A stretch of 64,000 nucleotides of DNA from Lathyrus oleraceus (Eukaryota; Streptophyta; Magnoliopsida; Fabales; Fabaceae), in assembly GCF_024323335.1 (NCBI RefSeq), contig NC_066585.1, positions 343,733,846-343,797,845 on the forward strand, written 5' to 3'. The notes below the pieces were generated by a model. It ran no database searches, had not been told where the DNA came from, and was given only the letters and a program-made list of their open reading frames with translations. A program made the position numbers and the translations under genes. Positions 35,785 to 46,340 of the stretch are shown here, piece after piece (positions within the stretch are counted from its first letter, which is position 1; the number at the start of each line of letters is the position of its first letter).

Positions 35785-37541
35785 TCTTCAAGAAGAGTGA
35801 CTTGGATAATCTCTTCAGAAGACCAATTGTTGATGACTTCACCCGGGATCCTCGGACGCACCCAGTTGTCAATGTCACAATCACTATCCCCATCTTCTTC
35901 ATTGATTGCTGATACCTGGCCATACTGAACGATGCCAGCGCTGGAGAAAGTAATCGGCCCCTGATGAGTCTGAAGTGTTGAAGTTGTAGAAGTCAGAGCT
36001 GGCTGGTACCCAATCCCGGACTTATCTTCTTTCATTGGTAATTCCAACAGACGCCCCCAACCGGGAGCAACACCTGAATCCACCACGGCCCGTGCCTGCT
36101 TAAAGGATGAGATAGAGGCACCCGCCTTAACCTCTTCCACCGGAGCTGCATCCTTGACTTGAACTGACTCAAAGGCCTGACACAGAGTCTCATGAATTTC
36201 ACCTTCTACCTCTACATACTTGAATGTAGACAGGTTATTGACCAGGATGTCCTCCTCACCACAGACGGTGATAATTTGTCTGTTGACCGGAAACTTAATC
36301 TTCTGATGTAGAGTTGAAGAGACTGCCCCAGCATTATGGATCCAAGGACGACCCAGCAAGCAACTGTAGGAAGGACTGATATCCATCACGTAGAAGACAG
36401 TGTTGAAGGTTTGTGATCCAATCAGAATTGGCAATTCTACCTCTCCAAACACCGATCTCTTAGAACCATCGAAGGCTCTCACCATAAGATCTGAAGGTTT
36501 CAAGGCCAAACCCTCTACTTCTAACCTCGACAGGGCTCTCTTGGATAGCACATTGAGAGAGGAGCCTGTATCCACCAGAACATGCGATAGCACGGTGTCT
36601 CTGCATTCCATCGAGATGTGCAGAGCCTTGTTATGATTGCGTCCGGCTGGTGTCAAGTCAGAATCGGTAAAACCCAACCCGTTGCTTGCATGCACATTGG
36701 CGACGATCCCTTCTAGTTGGTTTACCGAGATTTCTTGAGGTACATATGCAGCATTAAGAACCTTCAGAAGTGCCTCCCTGTGTGCCTCCGAACACAACAG
36801 GAGTGAGAGAATGGATATCTTGGACGGAGTCTGAATCAGCTGATCGACTACCTTGTAGTCGCTTTTCTTTATGATTCTCAGAAGCTCGTCCACATCCTTT
36901 GCAAAAGTGGGCTCAGAACCATCCTGGGGTGCAGAGGTACCCTCATTCACGACTTGCTTGCCTTTGGTTTTCGCCACAGCATCAGCATTATCAGCTTGGG
37001 TAACCGGTGGTGAGAACAATCTATCACTCCTGGTGAATCGGCCGATTCCACCGACATTATCCACTGCGGGACCGTCAAGTTCAGGCCTCTGACCTTCTTC
37101 TACCTTCAGTGGCTGTTCCACCCTATGACCGTGCGTATACACGCTCCCCCCATAATGCCACGGAATGGCCCTTTCACTGGTGAAAGGTAAAGGACCAGGG
37201 GTTGTGATGGTCATAGTAGATCGTCGCACTGGTGGCACGGGTTGCGCTTCTGGCACACTGATCTGATTAGTTGGGTAGAAAATAGTGATAGTAGCAATAT
37301 CACAGTCGTACTCGGAAATCTCATTCATTGAAATGCAAGCATCCGAAACATCGGGATCAAGTTCAATTACATCAGGATCATCCACATTGGAAAAAATAAA
37401 TACATCATCATGGATTACAGAATCAGTAGGAACAACATCTGCGAATTCATCAGTATCATCTTCAAACCCTTCTTCCTCAACCCCTTCCACAAACTCTTGG
37501 ACAGACAAATCTTCAACCTGGAGGATACCCTTGTCGAGCAA
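35785..37541 (-). pseudogene. Ogre E protease region
   Basis: About 585 codons in the same frame as gag, separated from it by TAG at 37554-37556. An acidic N-terminal part (residues 12-90) is followed by a linker, then the aspartic protease with VLVDTGSSLNVLSK (DTG at residues 324-326) and YSCLLGRPWIHNAGA. It would cleave Gag-Pol in the particle. It ends at the intron donor. Confidence 0.9.
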
Positions 37542-37553
37542 GGCCTGGATACC

Positions 37554-39173
37554 CTATTGTAGCTTCAAACAACCTCCACTCTGAGTGGCACAATCCAAAC
37601 AACCCCTCCCACAACCGTGGAAAACATCGGCCTTCAGCAAGCATCCTTTGATATCCAACAATGGAGTCTTCAACTTCAACGCATCCTTAATGGACTTGGC
37701 TTTTCCTTTCAGCATATTAACGTTCGCACCACCATGCTGGGGCATGGGATTGTTAACGACATTCGGAGCCGGTGCAAGGTCGATGGCCTTTGAATCTATG
37801 AGGTCCTGAACTACGTGCTTAAAAGCTTTGCAGTTCTCAATATTGTGGCCAGGTGCCCCAGAGTGGAAGCTACACCTAGCGTTGGTGTCGTAACCCACCG
37901 GAAGTCTACCAACAGGAGGAGCCAGAGTGCGCAATTGCACAAGTTGTAGTTGTTGAAGACTAGAAAGCAACTGAGCGTACGACATTGGAAGGGTGTCGAA
38001 ACGCCGGTCCATCATCCTTTGCCTCTGTTGATAAGCGGGTCTGTTACCCGGTTGCTGCTGCTGTTGATACTGAGCTGGTTGACATTGTGGTTGTTGTTGT
38101 TGTAGTGGTGCTGCAGCTGGAATGGTCACAGCCGCAACATACGGTTGCTGATGATAATTCTGAAAGTTATTCCTCCGGTTATCCCTGTTCTGATAAGAAG
38201 ATATGGCATTTGCATCCCCTTCTCTCCTCTTTTGTCCCTGAATGAACGGCTTCTTCACCCCTGATGAGGATCCACCTCCACTCCGGCTCTTATAGGTCTT
38301 CAGGTAATTCTCCACCCTTTCTCCCGTAGAGACCACATCAGCAAAGTTGGAAGCATTGCAACCTACCAGACGCTCCAAGTAAGGTCCGGGCAGGGTGTTC
38401 ATGAACATGTTGGCCATTTCCTTTTCCAACATCGGAGGCTGAACACGGGAAGCTGTCTCCCTCCAGCGTTGAGCGTACTCCCCAAAGCACTCATTGCTTT
38501 TAAGAGACAGATTCTGAAGTTGAGTTCTGTCCGGAGCCATGTCTGCATTATACTGATATTGCTTCACAAAAGCCTCAGCCAAATCTCTCCAGCAGCGAAT
38601 ATGGGCTCTGTCTAGCCTCATATACCATTCCAGGGATGCCCCAGCTAGGCTGTCCTGGAAAAAGTACATAAGCAACTTCTCGTCATCAGAGTATGCAACC
38701 ATTTTACGGAAATAGGCTTGTACGTGAGTTTTGGGGCAAGAGCTGCCATTGTATTTGTCAAATATCGGGACCTTGAATTTCGGTGTCACTCTCACACCTG
38801 GGACCAGCCCCAAGTCAGCAACATCTACTCCCAGAGGATTCTGTCCTTCCACTGCTTTCAACCTCTCTTCCAATCTTCTAAACATGGGGTCCATGCCAAA
38901 GTCTTCCTGAAGCAAGGGGAACTGATCATCCTGACCATCCTGAATGGGTTGTTGATCTAGGTTGACATGCGGGATCGGGATAGTCCCCGGTCCATTGGGA
39001 CCATTAGCCTCTCCAGCTGGAGGATCAACCAACGTCTCCGGTTGAGTAATAGGGGGATCCCTCTGCACCAACAATCTAAGCTCCTGTTGTCCTTGAGCCA
39101 CCCCTTGAACCAAATCCATGAATTGATTCATGCGAATCTTCATCTCGGCGAGCTCTGCTTGTAGGCTCTCCAT
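37554..39173 (-). pseudogene. Ogre E gag (539 codons, ends at TAG)
   Basis: Starts MESLQAELAEMKIRMNQF (coiled coil). Capsid region at residues about 130-300 (PKFKVPIFDKYNG, YFFQDSLAGASLEWY, FVKQYQYN, MFMNTLPGPY). A Q-rich linker follows (about residues 350-390), and a C-terminal CSFHSGAPGHNIENCK finger. The TAG reads CTA CAA TAG GGT and the frame goes on into protease, so it is either a CAG-to-TAG mutation or, less likely, a readthrough stop. Gag builds the particle. Confidence 0.9.
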
Positions 39174-39566
39174 CGCTCTCTGTTGATTCCTTCGGGTATC
39201 GTATCGGTGAATGCCTGAGTCAGCTATCCTGCTAGTGGGACACCAAACAATATGAGAACACTGCAGCGGTACCTGTTATGCAAGATATGACAATGAATAT
39301 GTAAATGCAATGCCATGTTTATCAAATCCAAAAGGTATTCTACCCCCTTGATTCCAGTCTCACATCAGGCGAATAGTGCAAGAAGACTGAGTCATGGATA
39401 AACTTCTGAGATCAAGATGCAACAAAGGGAAACCAACATACAAATGAGTTCCAGGAAAGGGGCTTTATCCAAAAGTACATTAAAAGAGGATCCCCACAAC
39501 AAGCCTGTGGATTATCACTACGCAACAACAAAACAAAAAAGTAAAGGGAAGAACATAAACCAGGAA

Positions 39567-41416
39567 TCAGCCTCCTGTATACAACCCATAAGGACTGCTC
39601 CTCACTTCATCCAGTAATGCCACTGTGTCGGGATGATCTGGAGATTCTGTCAAATGCCGGATAAGCAGATTCCTCTTGTGAATGATCCCATCCAGTTCGT
39701 TGATGTGCTCTCTGTAGTAATTCCCATCATCTTCTCCGAATACCTCTTCAAGTCTGGATTTCTTCAAACCTGCCAACACCTTGAGTTCTTCAATCTGTCC
39801 TCGAGCCTCATTGAGTTGATCTGTGATGTAGCCATTAGTAGAACGGGCGCACAGAAGCTCATTGTTCTTCCCCTTCAGCAAAGTCGTCAATTTCTCTATC
39901 TGACCAGTCAGTTCGGCTACTGTCTCCTCCTCCTTTGCCTTTCGAGAAGTTGAAAATGCATCCCATTGCTCTTGCCACCCAGCTAATTTGCCATGAGCAT
40001 CCATTAACTGCTGCTTGACTCGCCTCAACTCAGAACTGGATGATCTCAAGGCTTCGTCTGTCTTCCTGAAGAAGTCCACCTCTACAGCAAATTTCCTCTC
40101 TGCTTCCTTTTGCACTCTGACGGCTTCCCCCTTCTGATATTCTACCTCCTGGAATTGATGCATACAGTCTTGCAACTTCTCACTTAACTCTGAGTTCTTG
40201 GTTTGAAGTCCCCCATGGCACTCTTCAACTTGTCGTACTCCTCTCGGCTCACCATTGTTGACTGCTCAGGAGTAGGTGGATACAAAGGTTCTTCAATAGG
40301 GAACGGCAGACCAAACTCTTCGACTCTTCCTTGAAGCCATTCTTCATACCGAGGGTAAGTTCTACAATCTCCTTTTCTGAGGACGGTTCTTCCTCTCTTG
40401 ATCACCTTGAGCCAAGCCTCAGCTGCCTTACGGGATACCGTCAAATCAGGCGAAGAATGGAAAAACAGAGATTCTTCCACATCCTTTTCCAAAGGCAGAG
40501 TTCTTAAAGCATATCCAAACTGTCTAACTGCTAGAGAAGGATTATAGTTGATTCCTCCTCTTCTTCCTACCAACGGAACATTTGGGAAGTTCCCACAACT
40601 ATGAATAATATCTTCCCGAAGCAAGCTCCGGTCGGACCACCAAGAAATATCTTCAGCTCTCAACCCCATCAATCTCTTCGACCAACTCAACGAGTCCTTG
40701 ACATCAACGAACACTCCTGATTTGGGTAGGTGAGAACTGAACCACTTATAAAACAAAGGCACACAATAATTCAACAATCCCCCTTTTCTATTCTTATTTC
40801 TGTGGTGCACTGAATGAAAGAAATCTCCTAGCAAGGTCGGTACTGGATTTCTCAACACGAAGAGGCGTATTGCGTCCATGTCCACAAATTTGGCAACATT
40901 AGGGAACAAGACAATCCCATACACACAAAGAGCCAACACAGCATTGAAACCCCTCTGGTTACCGTCTTCCAGCTTCTTCTTTGCTTCTCCCAGTAAGAAA
41001 CTCAGATGAAAACCACTAACTTCTCCCTTCTGACACATATTAGCCTTCCAGACTGGTTCCTCCAAATATGTGGCTGAAGCAACCATGCTGAGATCGGGCA
41101 GAAACTCAGAACTGTAGAACAATAACTGTGACCTGATAGGAACTCTGAGAAAACTAGCAATCTCCTCCAGAGTAGGGACCAAAATATAATCCGGGAAAGT
41201 GAAACATCTCAGTGGAGGGTCATAGAACTGTAGCAGTGTGAATAGAGCGTCATGTTGATCTTTGGAAAGAACCGTGACGAAACTTAGAATCAGACCGTAA
41301 TCCTTTCGGAATCCTTCTAGAGAACCAGGATCCATTAACTGCATCAACTGTTGGATGGGCTCCAGACAGACCACCGGAAACTTGTAGGCGACAAGTCTCT
41401 TTCTGCCAATATCCAT
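39567..41416 (-). pseudogene. Ogre E ORF1 (frameshifted)
   Basis: ORF1 of Ogre, function unknown, begins at MDIGRKRLVAYKF (41416). Part one (41416-40184) has the conserved globular region (LLQFYDPPLRCFTFPDY, GFHLSFLLGEAKKK, NPVPTLLGDFFHSVHHRN, SCGNFPNVPLVG). Losing one G from a G-run at 40210-40214 breaks the frame; part two (40175-39567, about 200 codons) is a long coiled coil. F carries an unbroken relative. An open stretch upstream to 41548 is not likely translated, since AAG just before 41469 looks like a splice acceptor. Confidence 0.85.
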
Positions 41417-41469
41417 CTTAAGAGAACCAGAAAAACTCCGACTGGAATCAAGAAGAAGATGTAAACCCC

Positions 41470-42308
41470 CTTGAAATGGATAAACATGTGTAAAATGATA
41501 TGAATGCAAATGATGTGATGATGCGAATGCAATGCAGTGGCATGTCAATCAGGATTGCTGTATCTGCTTGAACATCTGTCGGGTTGTACTGTCTGAAGAG
41601 AAACCCACTGAGGAATAAAATACAAAACCAAAACTCTTGCTCCAGAAAACCGGGTTGGTTGGAGGTTAAGGTTTCCTGAATTTAGCCCGCCCCTCACTAG
41701 TAGGTTCTAAGAACAGAAGTTCGTCAACTTCAGCCCTTCAGTCGCGAATAATACGTTTACCACTGAAGGTTTGGCATTATTACGGGATAAAAGACCTCCA
41801 CTGACTCCCCTCAACAGGACATCCTAAAGCAAGTTCCAAGTCTCGGGGTCCTCGGATTGATCAGCGAGAATGCGCCCACCAGAGCTAACATAATCACGTC
41901 TCGGAGGAGAGGCCTCGACTGAGTTCTCGGGAAATGGTCACCAGAGTCGACGATTTCTAGAGGAACATTATGCCGTTACGGAACATCCGTAGGACATAAT
42001 ATATCCAAAAGAAACCTTGTCTGGGTGTGGTTCTTCACGAACGACTTAACGTAGCAACATGCCACACAAGCCTCATGATCATCCACTCTAAAACCTGTGT
42101 GTACAATCAAGCCTGGGTAATGGGCTTATCTCTCGTAGAACATCCCATCCCAACAAACAAACAACAGCTCCAACAGGATACAGCAGATGAATGCAAGCAA
42201 GTAAGTAAATAAATGTACAAAAGCATGAACACCCAATAAACAAGAAATCACAAAAGCTAGGAGGGACTCGCTTAGGGAAGATGGACCAGCAAGAGGTCAA
42301 CTTCTATA
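41470..42308 (-). other. 5' leader of Ogre E
   Basis: Noncoding, 840 bases between primer site and ORF1. The last part (ACATGTTTATCCATTTCAAG before the ORF1 exon) resembles a 3' splice site and is echoed in F before its ORF1 (ACATGTTTATCCATATGCAG near 48110-48130). Confidence 0.65.
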
Positions 42309-42326
42309 TCCCCAGCAGAGTCGCCA
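42309..42326 (-). other. Primer-binding site of Ogre E
   Basis: TGGCGACTCTGCTGGGGA on the minus strand, two bases after the LTR. The same 18 bases occur in F (49085-49102, and inverted 44671-44688) and G (60669-60686). Ogre elements are reported to use an Arg tRNA; I could not verify the match here. Confidence 0.85.
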
Positions 42327-42328
42327 GC

Positions 42329-43756
42329 TGTCGCAACCTGAAAAATACAGTGCGCGAAAAAACAACCGGCGAAAGAAAATGACAGAAGAGTCGCCACCGT
42401 GCGTTATTCATCCCAAAGGAGGGAAAGGAAACACTCGAAGTAAACCTGAAAAAAGGAAAGAACAAGACGAGGTCTCGCAACCAAATCTTGGGTTCGGGAG
42501 TCGGTTATGCGAAGGGAAGGTATTAGCACCCCTACGCATCCGCAGTACTCTACGGGATCCACTTTTGTGGTTCTTGTCTAAAGGGTGTGAGTTTACCTAA
42601 TGTGTTTATTTACTAAAAAGGTTAAGAGAAATGACTCGCGCGGATGTCGCATCCACTGCATATGTATCTCATCTGAATATGAGAATCAGAGTCTTCGTAG
42701 CTCGGCTGACCTATGGGTTGGGGGGATGTGTGCTCGCTAAGACATCGCGTCTTATGCCTACGTATCTCATCTGGAATGAGAATCAGAACAAGCCGTAGTT
42801 CGGCTAACTACGGGGTTATGGATTTCATTTCGGGGTGAACGACGTTACTACGCAATCTACCGGATGCTCGACCTTTGGAGACTTACTCGCCTGTAGTAGA
42901 AGGAGTAAACGTGTTGCTTTGGGTTTTAGGGTTTGTTTGCGTTGTAGGAACGCGCATACACAACGGAAGTCCTAGGCGAAGGAACAGTGCTACCTTAATT
43001 GGCATGCAAACGGGAGACTATCCGAAGCCTCGTGTCCTATGGGGAAGCGATCACACCATACAAAACATGTATCTTAAAGTAAAATGCCACCAAGGGGCTC
43101 AAACATTGCCTCCTATCGAGGTCTTCCAGCTAAGAAAGCGATAAAGTACGAGAAAGGGAAAAAATTACCACACGGATAAAGATCCGAAGTTACAGCAATT
43201 AAAGGATTAGCAACCCTGAGATCTCTCCAGCTAGACCATCAAAGAAAATCAGTCAATACGAGTAATCAGAATAAACCTCCGCATGGTATCCCTGCAAGAG
43301 TATGTGAGTCCTCACAAAAACTCAACAGAAAGGTTAGACAAACAAGATGAAATCCAGGGAAAACAATGCCATGGCAACACAAAGACAGATTAGAATAAAA
43401 CAGAACAAAAAGGGCGAGTGCTGTCATATTCACGACTGCATCGCCTAGCGAAAGCTTAGCGAAGCTTCGCTGCGTGCTCGCCTAGCGAGGCGGCTAGCGA
43501 GCGCCTGCGGGTTTCGGGTTTCTCATTGATAATAGTCCGATGTTAAGGATTCCAGACCCTATGGCATTCATCTCAGAAACGAAATTATTAAACATTCAAA
43601 GCATTATTCACATATTCATACACAAATATAAACCCGTGGGCAAAACCTGATGTTACCTCATACATTCATAGCATTCAAATTCAAGGCATAAAGTAAGAGG
43701 AACAAAGGCATACCTGATGAGAGAGGCCGATCGAACGGCGCGGCTGGATTTGCAAA
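42329..43756 (-). repeat. 5' LTR of Ogre E, 3' portion
   Basis: Matches 27769-29159 of the 3' LTR except for scattered transitions and a 37-bp insertion near 43448-43485 made of CTAGCGA-type sequence. It is broken at 43756 by F; 10 bases present in the other LTR (29160-29169) are missing at the break. Confidence 0.93.
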
Positions 43757-44668
43757 TGTTTGCTTTATTTTGATTGTGCTCGCATGCTTTGCTTTTCCTG
43801 GTTAGGATTAGCTTGCAGCTTGTGCAAGATAGATAGAGAACTCAACCTAGGACCATTGTGGAATACATGATAACTATTAGGCTCCCTTCTAGTTGGTCAT
43901 TTCCCAGTCTCTGGTTAGGAGAAAGTTTCTCCCCTGTTAAGGGGAACTACGTTGCCCTGATCCTCATACCAGATGAGGTACGTAGGCAGGAGGTCGTACG
44001 AGATCTCTCCGGGCACCATTTTTTCTTTTTGTGTGTGTTTGCTTGACAGTTGCTAGGCTCGAGTGCCAGACTCCTTAGTAACTTGTTGTGTGTTATTCTT
44101 CTTGTGTGTAGGAGATGGATGTAAGCCCAGCGATTGGCATTCCGTATCCTCTTGTTGTGTGCTTGGAGTCCGATATAAGTCCATCAAGTGGCATTTGGTT
44201 TCCAGTGTGGGTTTGTTTGGTTCGGAGTCTGATGTAAGTCCAGCGATTGGCATTCGGTTTCCATGTTTGCCTGTTTGCGTGTGTTTTGTTTGGCGTGCGT
44301 GAGCCGAACTACGGTAGCTCTGATTCTCATTCCAGATGAGATACGTAGGCATATGATGCGATATCCTAGCGAGCCCTTTCTCCTCTTTTCCACCTGTGTT
44401 GTTTTCAGTGTGTGTGTGTGATGTTTGTTTTAGCAACCTTGTTCTATCTTCTGAGCGTGGATCCCGTCGAGTACGACGGATGCTTAGGGGTGCTAATACC
44501 TTCCCTTCGCATAACCGACTCCCGATCCCATCTCTCTTTGGTCACGAGACCATGTCTTTTCCAGGTTTACTTCGAGTGTTTCCTTTCCCTCTTTTGGGAT
44601 AAATAACGCACGGTGGCGGCTCTGTTTGTTTTGTTTTAGCCCGCCGGTTGTTTTTCACGGATGCGACA
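43757..44668 (+). repeat. Inverted partial LTR of F
   Basis: Reverse complement of 49105-50031 of the F LTR at high identity. It has the GATCCCGTCGAGTACGACGG block (44462 on), two copies of the two-stem module (43945-43985, 44305-44352) and ends GATGCGACA as a normal LTR end. It lacks the first four fifths of the LTR. Confidence 0.9.
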
Positions 44669-44670
44669 GC

Positions 44671-44688
44671 TGGCGACTCTGCTGGGGA
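44671..44688 (+). other. Inverted primer-binding site of F
   Basis: TGGCGACTCTGCTGGGGA. Homology to the normal leader stops right here; the next bases (TAATCACAAG) come from a site some 730 bases inside the leader, in the other orientation. Confidence 0.9.
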
Positions 44689-45227
44689 TAATCACAAGCC
44701 CCTCTGAACCAGCCCGGGGAATCCTGAAATAAACGGATCCCCACTAATAAATACCACGGACAGAACTCCGGCATCTCGGAAATAAATGTCCATAAATCTG
44801 ACTTATAAATAGGACTCTTATCAACGGAACCATTAGTCACCATCAAAGTCACCATCGGAACATGCATCTGTACGGATCACCCTCCCCTCACAGGTAAATT
44901 CTAATCAGGTCATCCTAAGGCGGATAATAGTCTCGACAATCAGGCAAAGATACTCAATGGGTTTGCCCTTTCGGGTGTGCCGTTGTAGCTCCCTTAAGAT
45001 CGTCTAAACCAAAGATCCGGGAAAGATCGGTCACCGAAGTCAATAGCTCAAAAGAGGTAACTAGACCAAAGTGGAGTACTCCACAATGGAAAAGCTCCCT
45101 CAGATGAACCTCGTCCAGCTTGTGGTATGTCACGTTGCAACAATATGCTGATAAAGCAAATGAGGAACGTGAGACCACACTAATCCTAGGTGTATACTCG
45201 GATTTATCCACGATTTTATCCACGACT
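44689..45227 (-). repeat. Second copy of the F leader segment
   Basis: Near identical to 48352-48866 and in the same orientation. It ends at GTATACTCGG, followed by filler with two copies of TTATCCACGA. Confidence 0.9.
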
Positions 45228-45276
45228 CCATTGTGGAGTACTCCACTTTGGTCTAGTTACCTCTTTTGAGCTATTG
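45041..45276. repeat. Perfect 49-bp inverted repeat at an F junction
   Basis: 45041-45089 and 45228-45276 are exact reverse complements, 138 bases apart. The right arm joins leader sequence directly to the end of the gag fragment. The arm begins CAATAGCTCAAAAGAGG. Confidence 0.92.
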
Positions 45277-45902
45277 ACATCCGACATCAGCGCAAAATTG
45301 ATGGCTTTAGAATCCACCAAATCTTGAACGACATGCTTAAAAGCTTTACACCCCTCAATGTGATGTCCGGGTGCCCCAGCATGGAACTCGCACCTGACAT
45401 TCTCATCATAACTTGCAAGCCTCTGCTCCGGTTTCCCTGGAACCAATGTCCTTGGCTGCACCAATCCGAGATCCATCAACCTTTTAAACAGAGAGGCATA
45501 AGTCACGGGCGGTTTATCGAAATGACGATCTGTCGTCCTTCTTCTCACTTGGCACCCAGCTTTCTGTGTTCTCGGTGGAGGTGACTGCCGCTGCTGTAGT
45601 ACAGATGAATTACCAGCAGGAATAGTTACCGCAGCAGTGTACGGGTGATAATGATCCTTACCCCTTTTGGCATGCACATCCCTTGATTCAACCTCCTTCT
45701 TGTGCTGACTACTGCCAGAGGGCTGCTTTACTCCAGACGACAGAGCATCTCCCTGGGTTTCCCCCATTCTCAGCCAGTTTTCAATCGTCTCCACCTTCTC
45801 GGCGATCGCTTTCTGCCCCTTGGCGAGCCCTCGTACAACATTGAACAACTCTCTCATCATCTCTTTCAATTCGAGAATGTCGGCGTTGGGGAGATTCGTC
45901 AT
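45216..45902 (-). pseudogene. F gag without capsid
   Basis: Starts MTNLPNADILELKEMMREL (45902), runs through a short coiled coil to GDALSSGVKQPSGSSQ, and then directly to the C-terminal part with CEFHAGAPGHHIEGCK. The capsid region of about 170 residues present in E is absent with the frame kept. The last 20 or so codons come from the 49-bp repeat and filler. The product could not form a capsid by itself. Confidence 0.8.
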
Positions 45903-46340
45903 TCCTGTGTCAATCAAACAGGTTAGAAACTGACACCTGCAAAACAGAAGACAAGTTATTATGATTATGCATGAATGCAATGTCTATCCACATGAGGAAC
46001 ACTTTGTCTCTCGATCCTGGTTTCATCGAGACAGATAATAATCCGGCAACATTATTCTGATATTCAACATTTGATTTCATCATACAGAGCAGGGATATGT
46101 GATTTAGCAAAATACCACCTGACCATGTGTGTGCTGTGTGAATGCATACGGGAAAGCAAATAAAGCTTGAAGATTGATCACTGAATGAAAACAATCATCA
46201 CATAGCAAAATGCACAATAAGTGCCATAGTCATACATCACAGTTGATACAAATCAAATACAATTCTCCAGAATCAAGAAGGAAATACAGGCAAATGAATT
46301 CCGTCAACAGGCCTGACGGTAATCCACACAAAAGAAAGGT

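Noticed and set aside
36400..36636. Plus-strand frames opposite E gag, protease and integrase
   Set aside because: Shadows of the minus-strand coding frames with no domain of their own.
43757..43760. Left end of the inverted LTR in F as the exact transcription start (R)
   Set aside because: A TATATA lies 24 bases upstream in the full LTR, but a better promoter (TATAAAA at 52836) is 2.8 kb further upstream, so the coincidence is not enough.
44053..44436. 127-codon frame and its mirror at 49425-49724
   Set aside because: They lie over LTR modules in opposite directions in two LTR copies; shadow frames.
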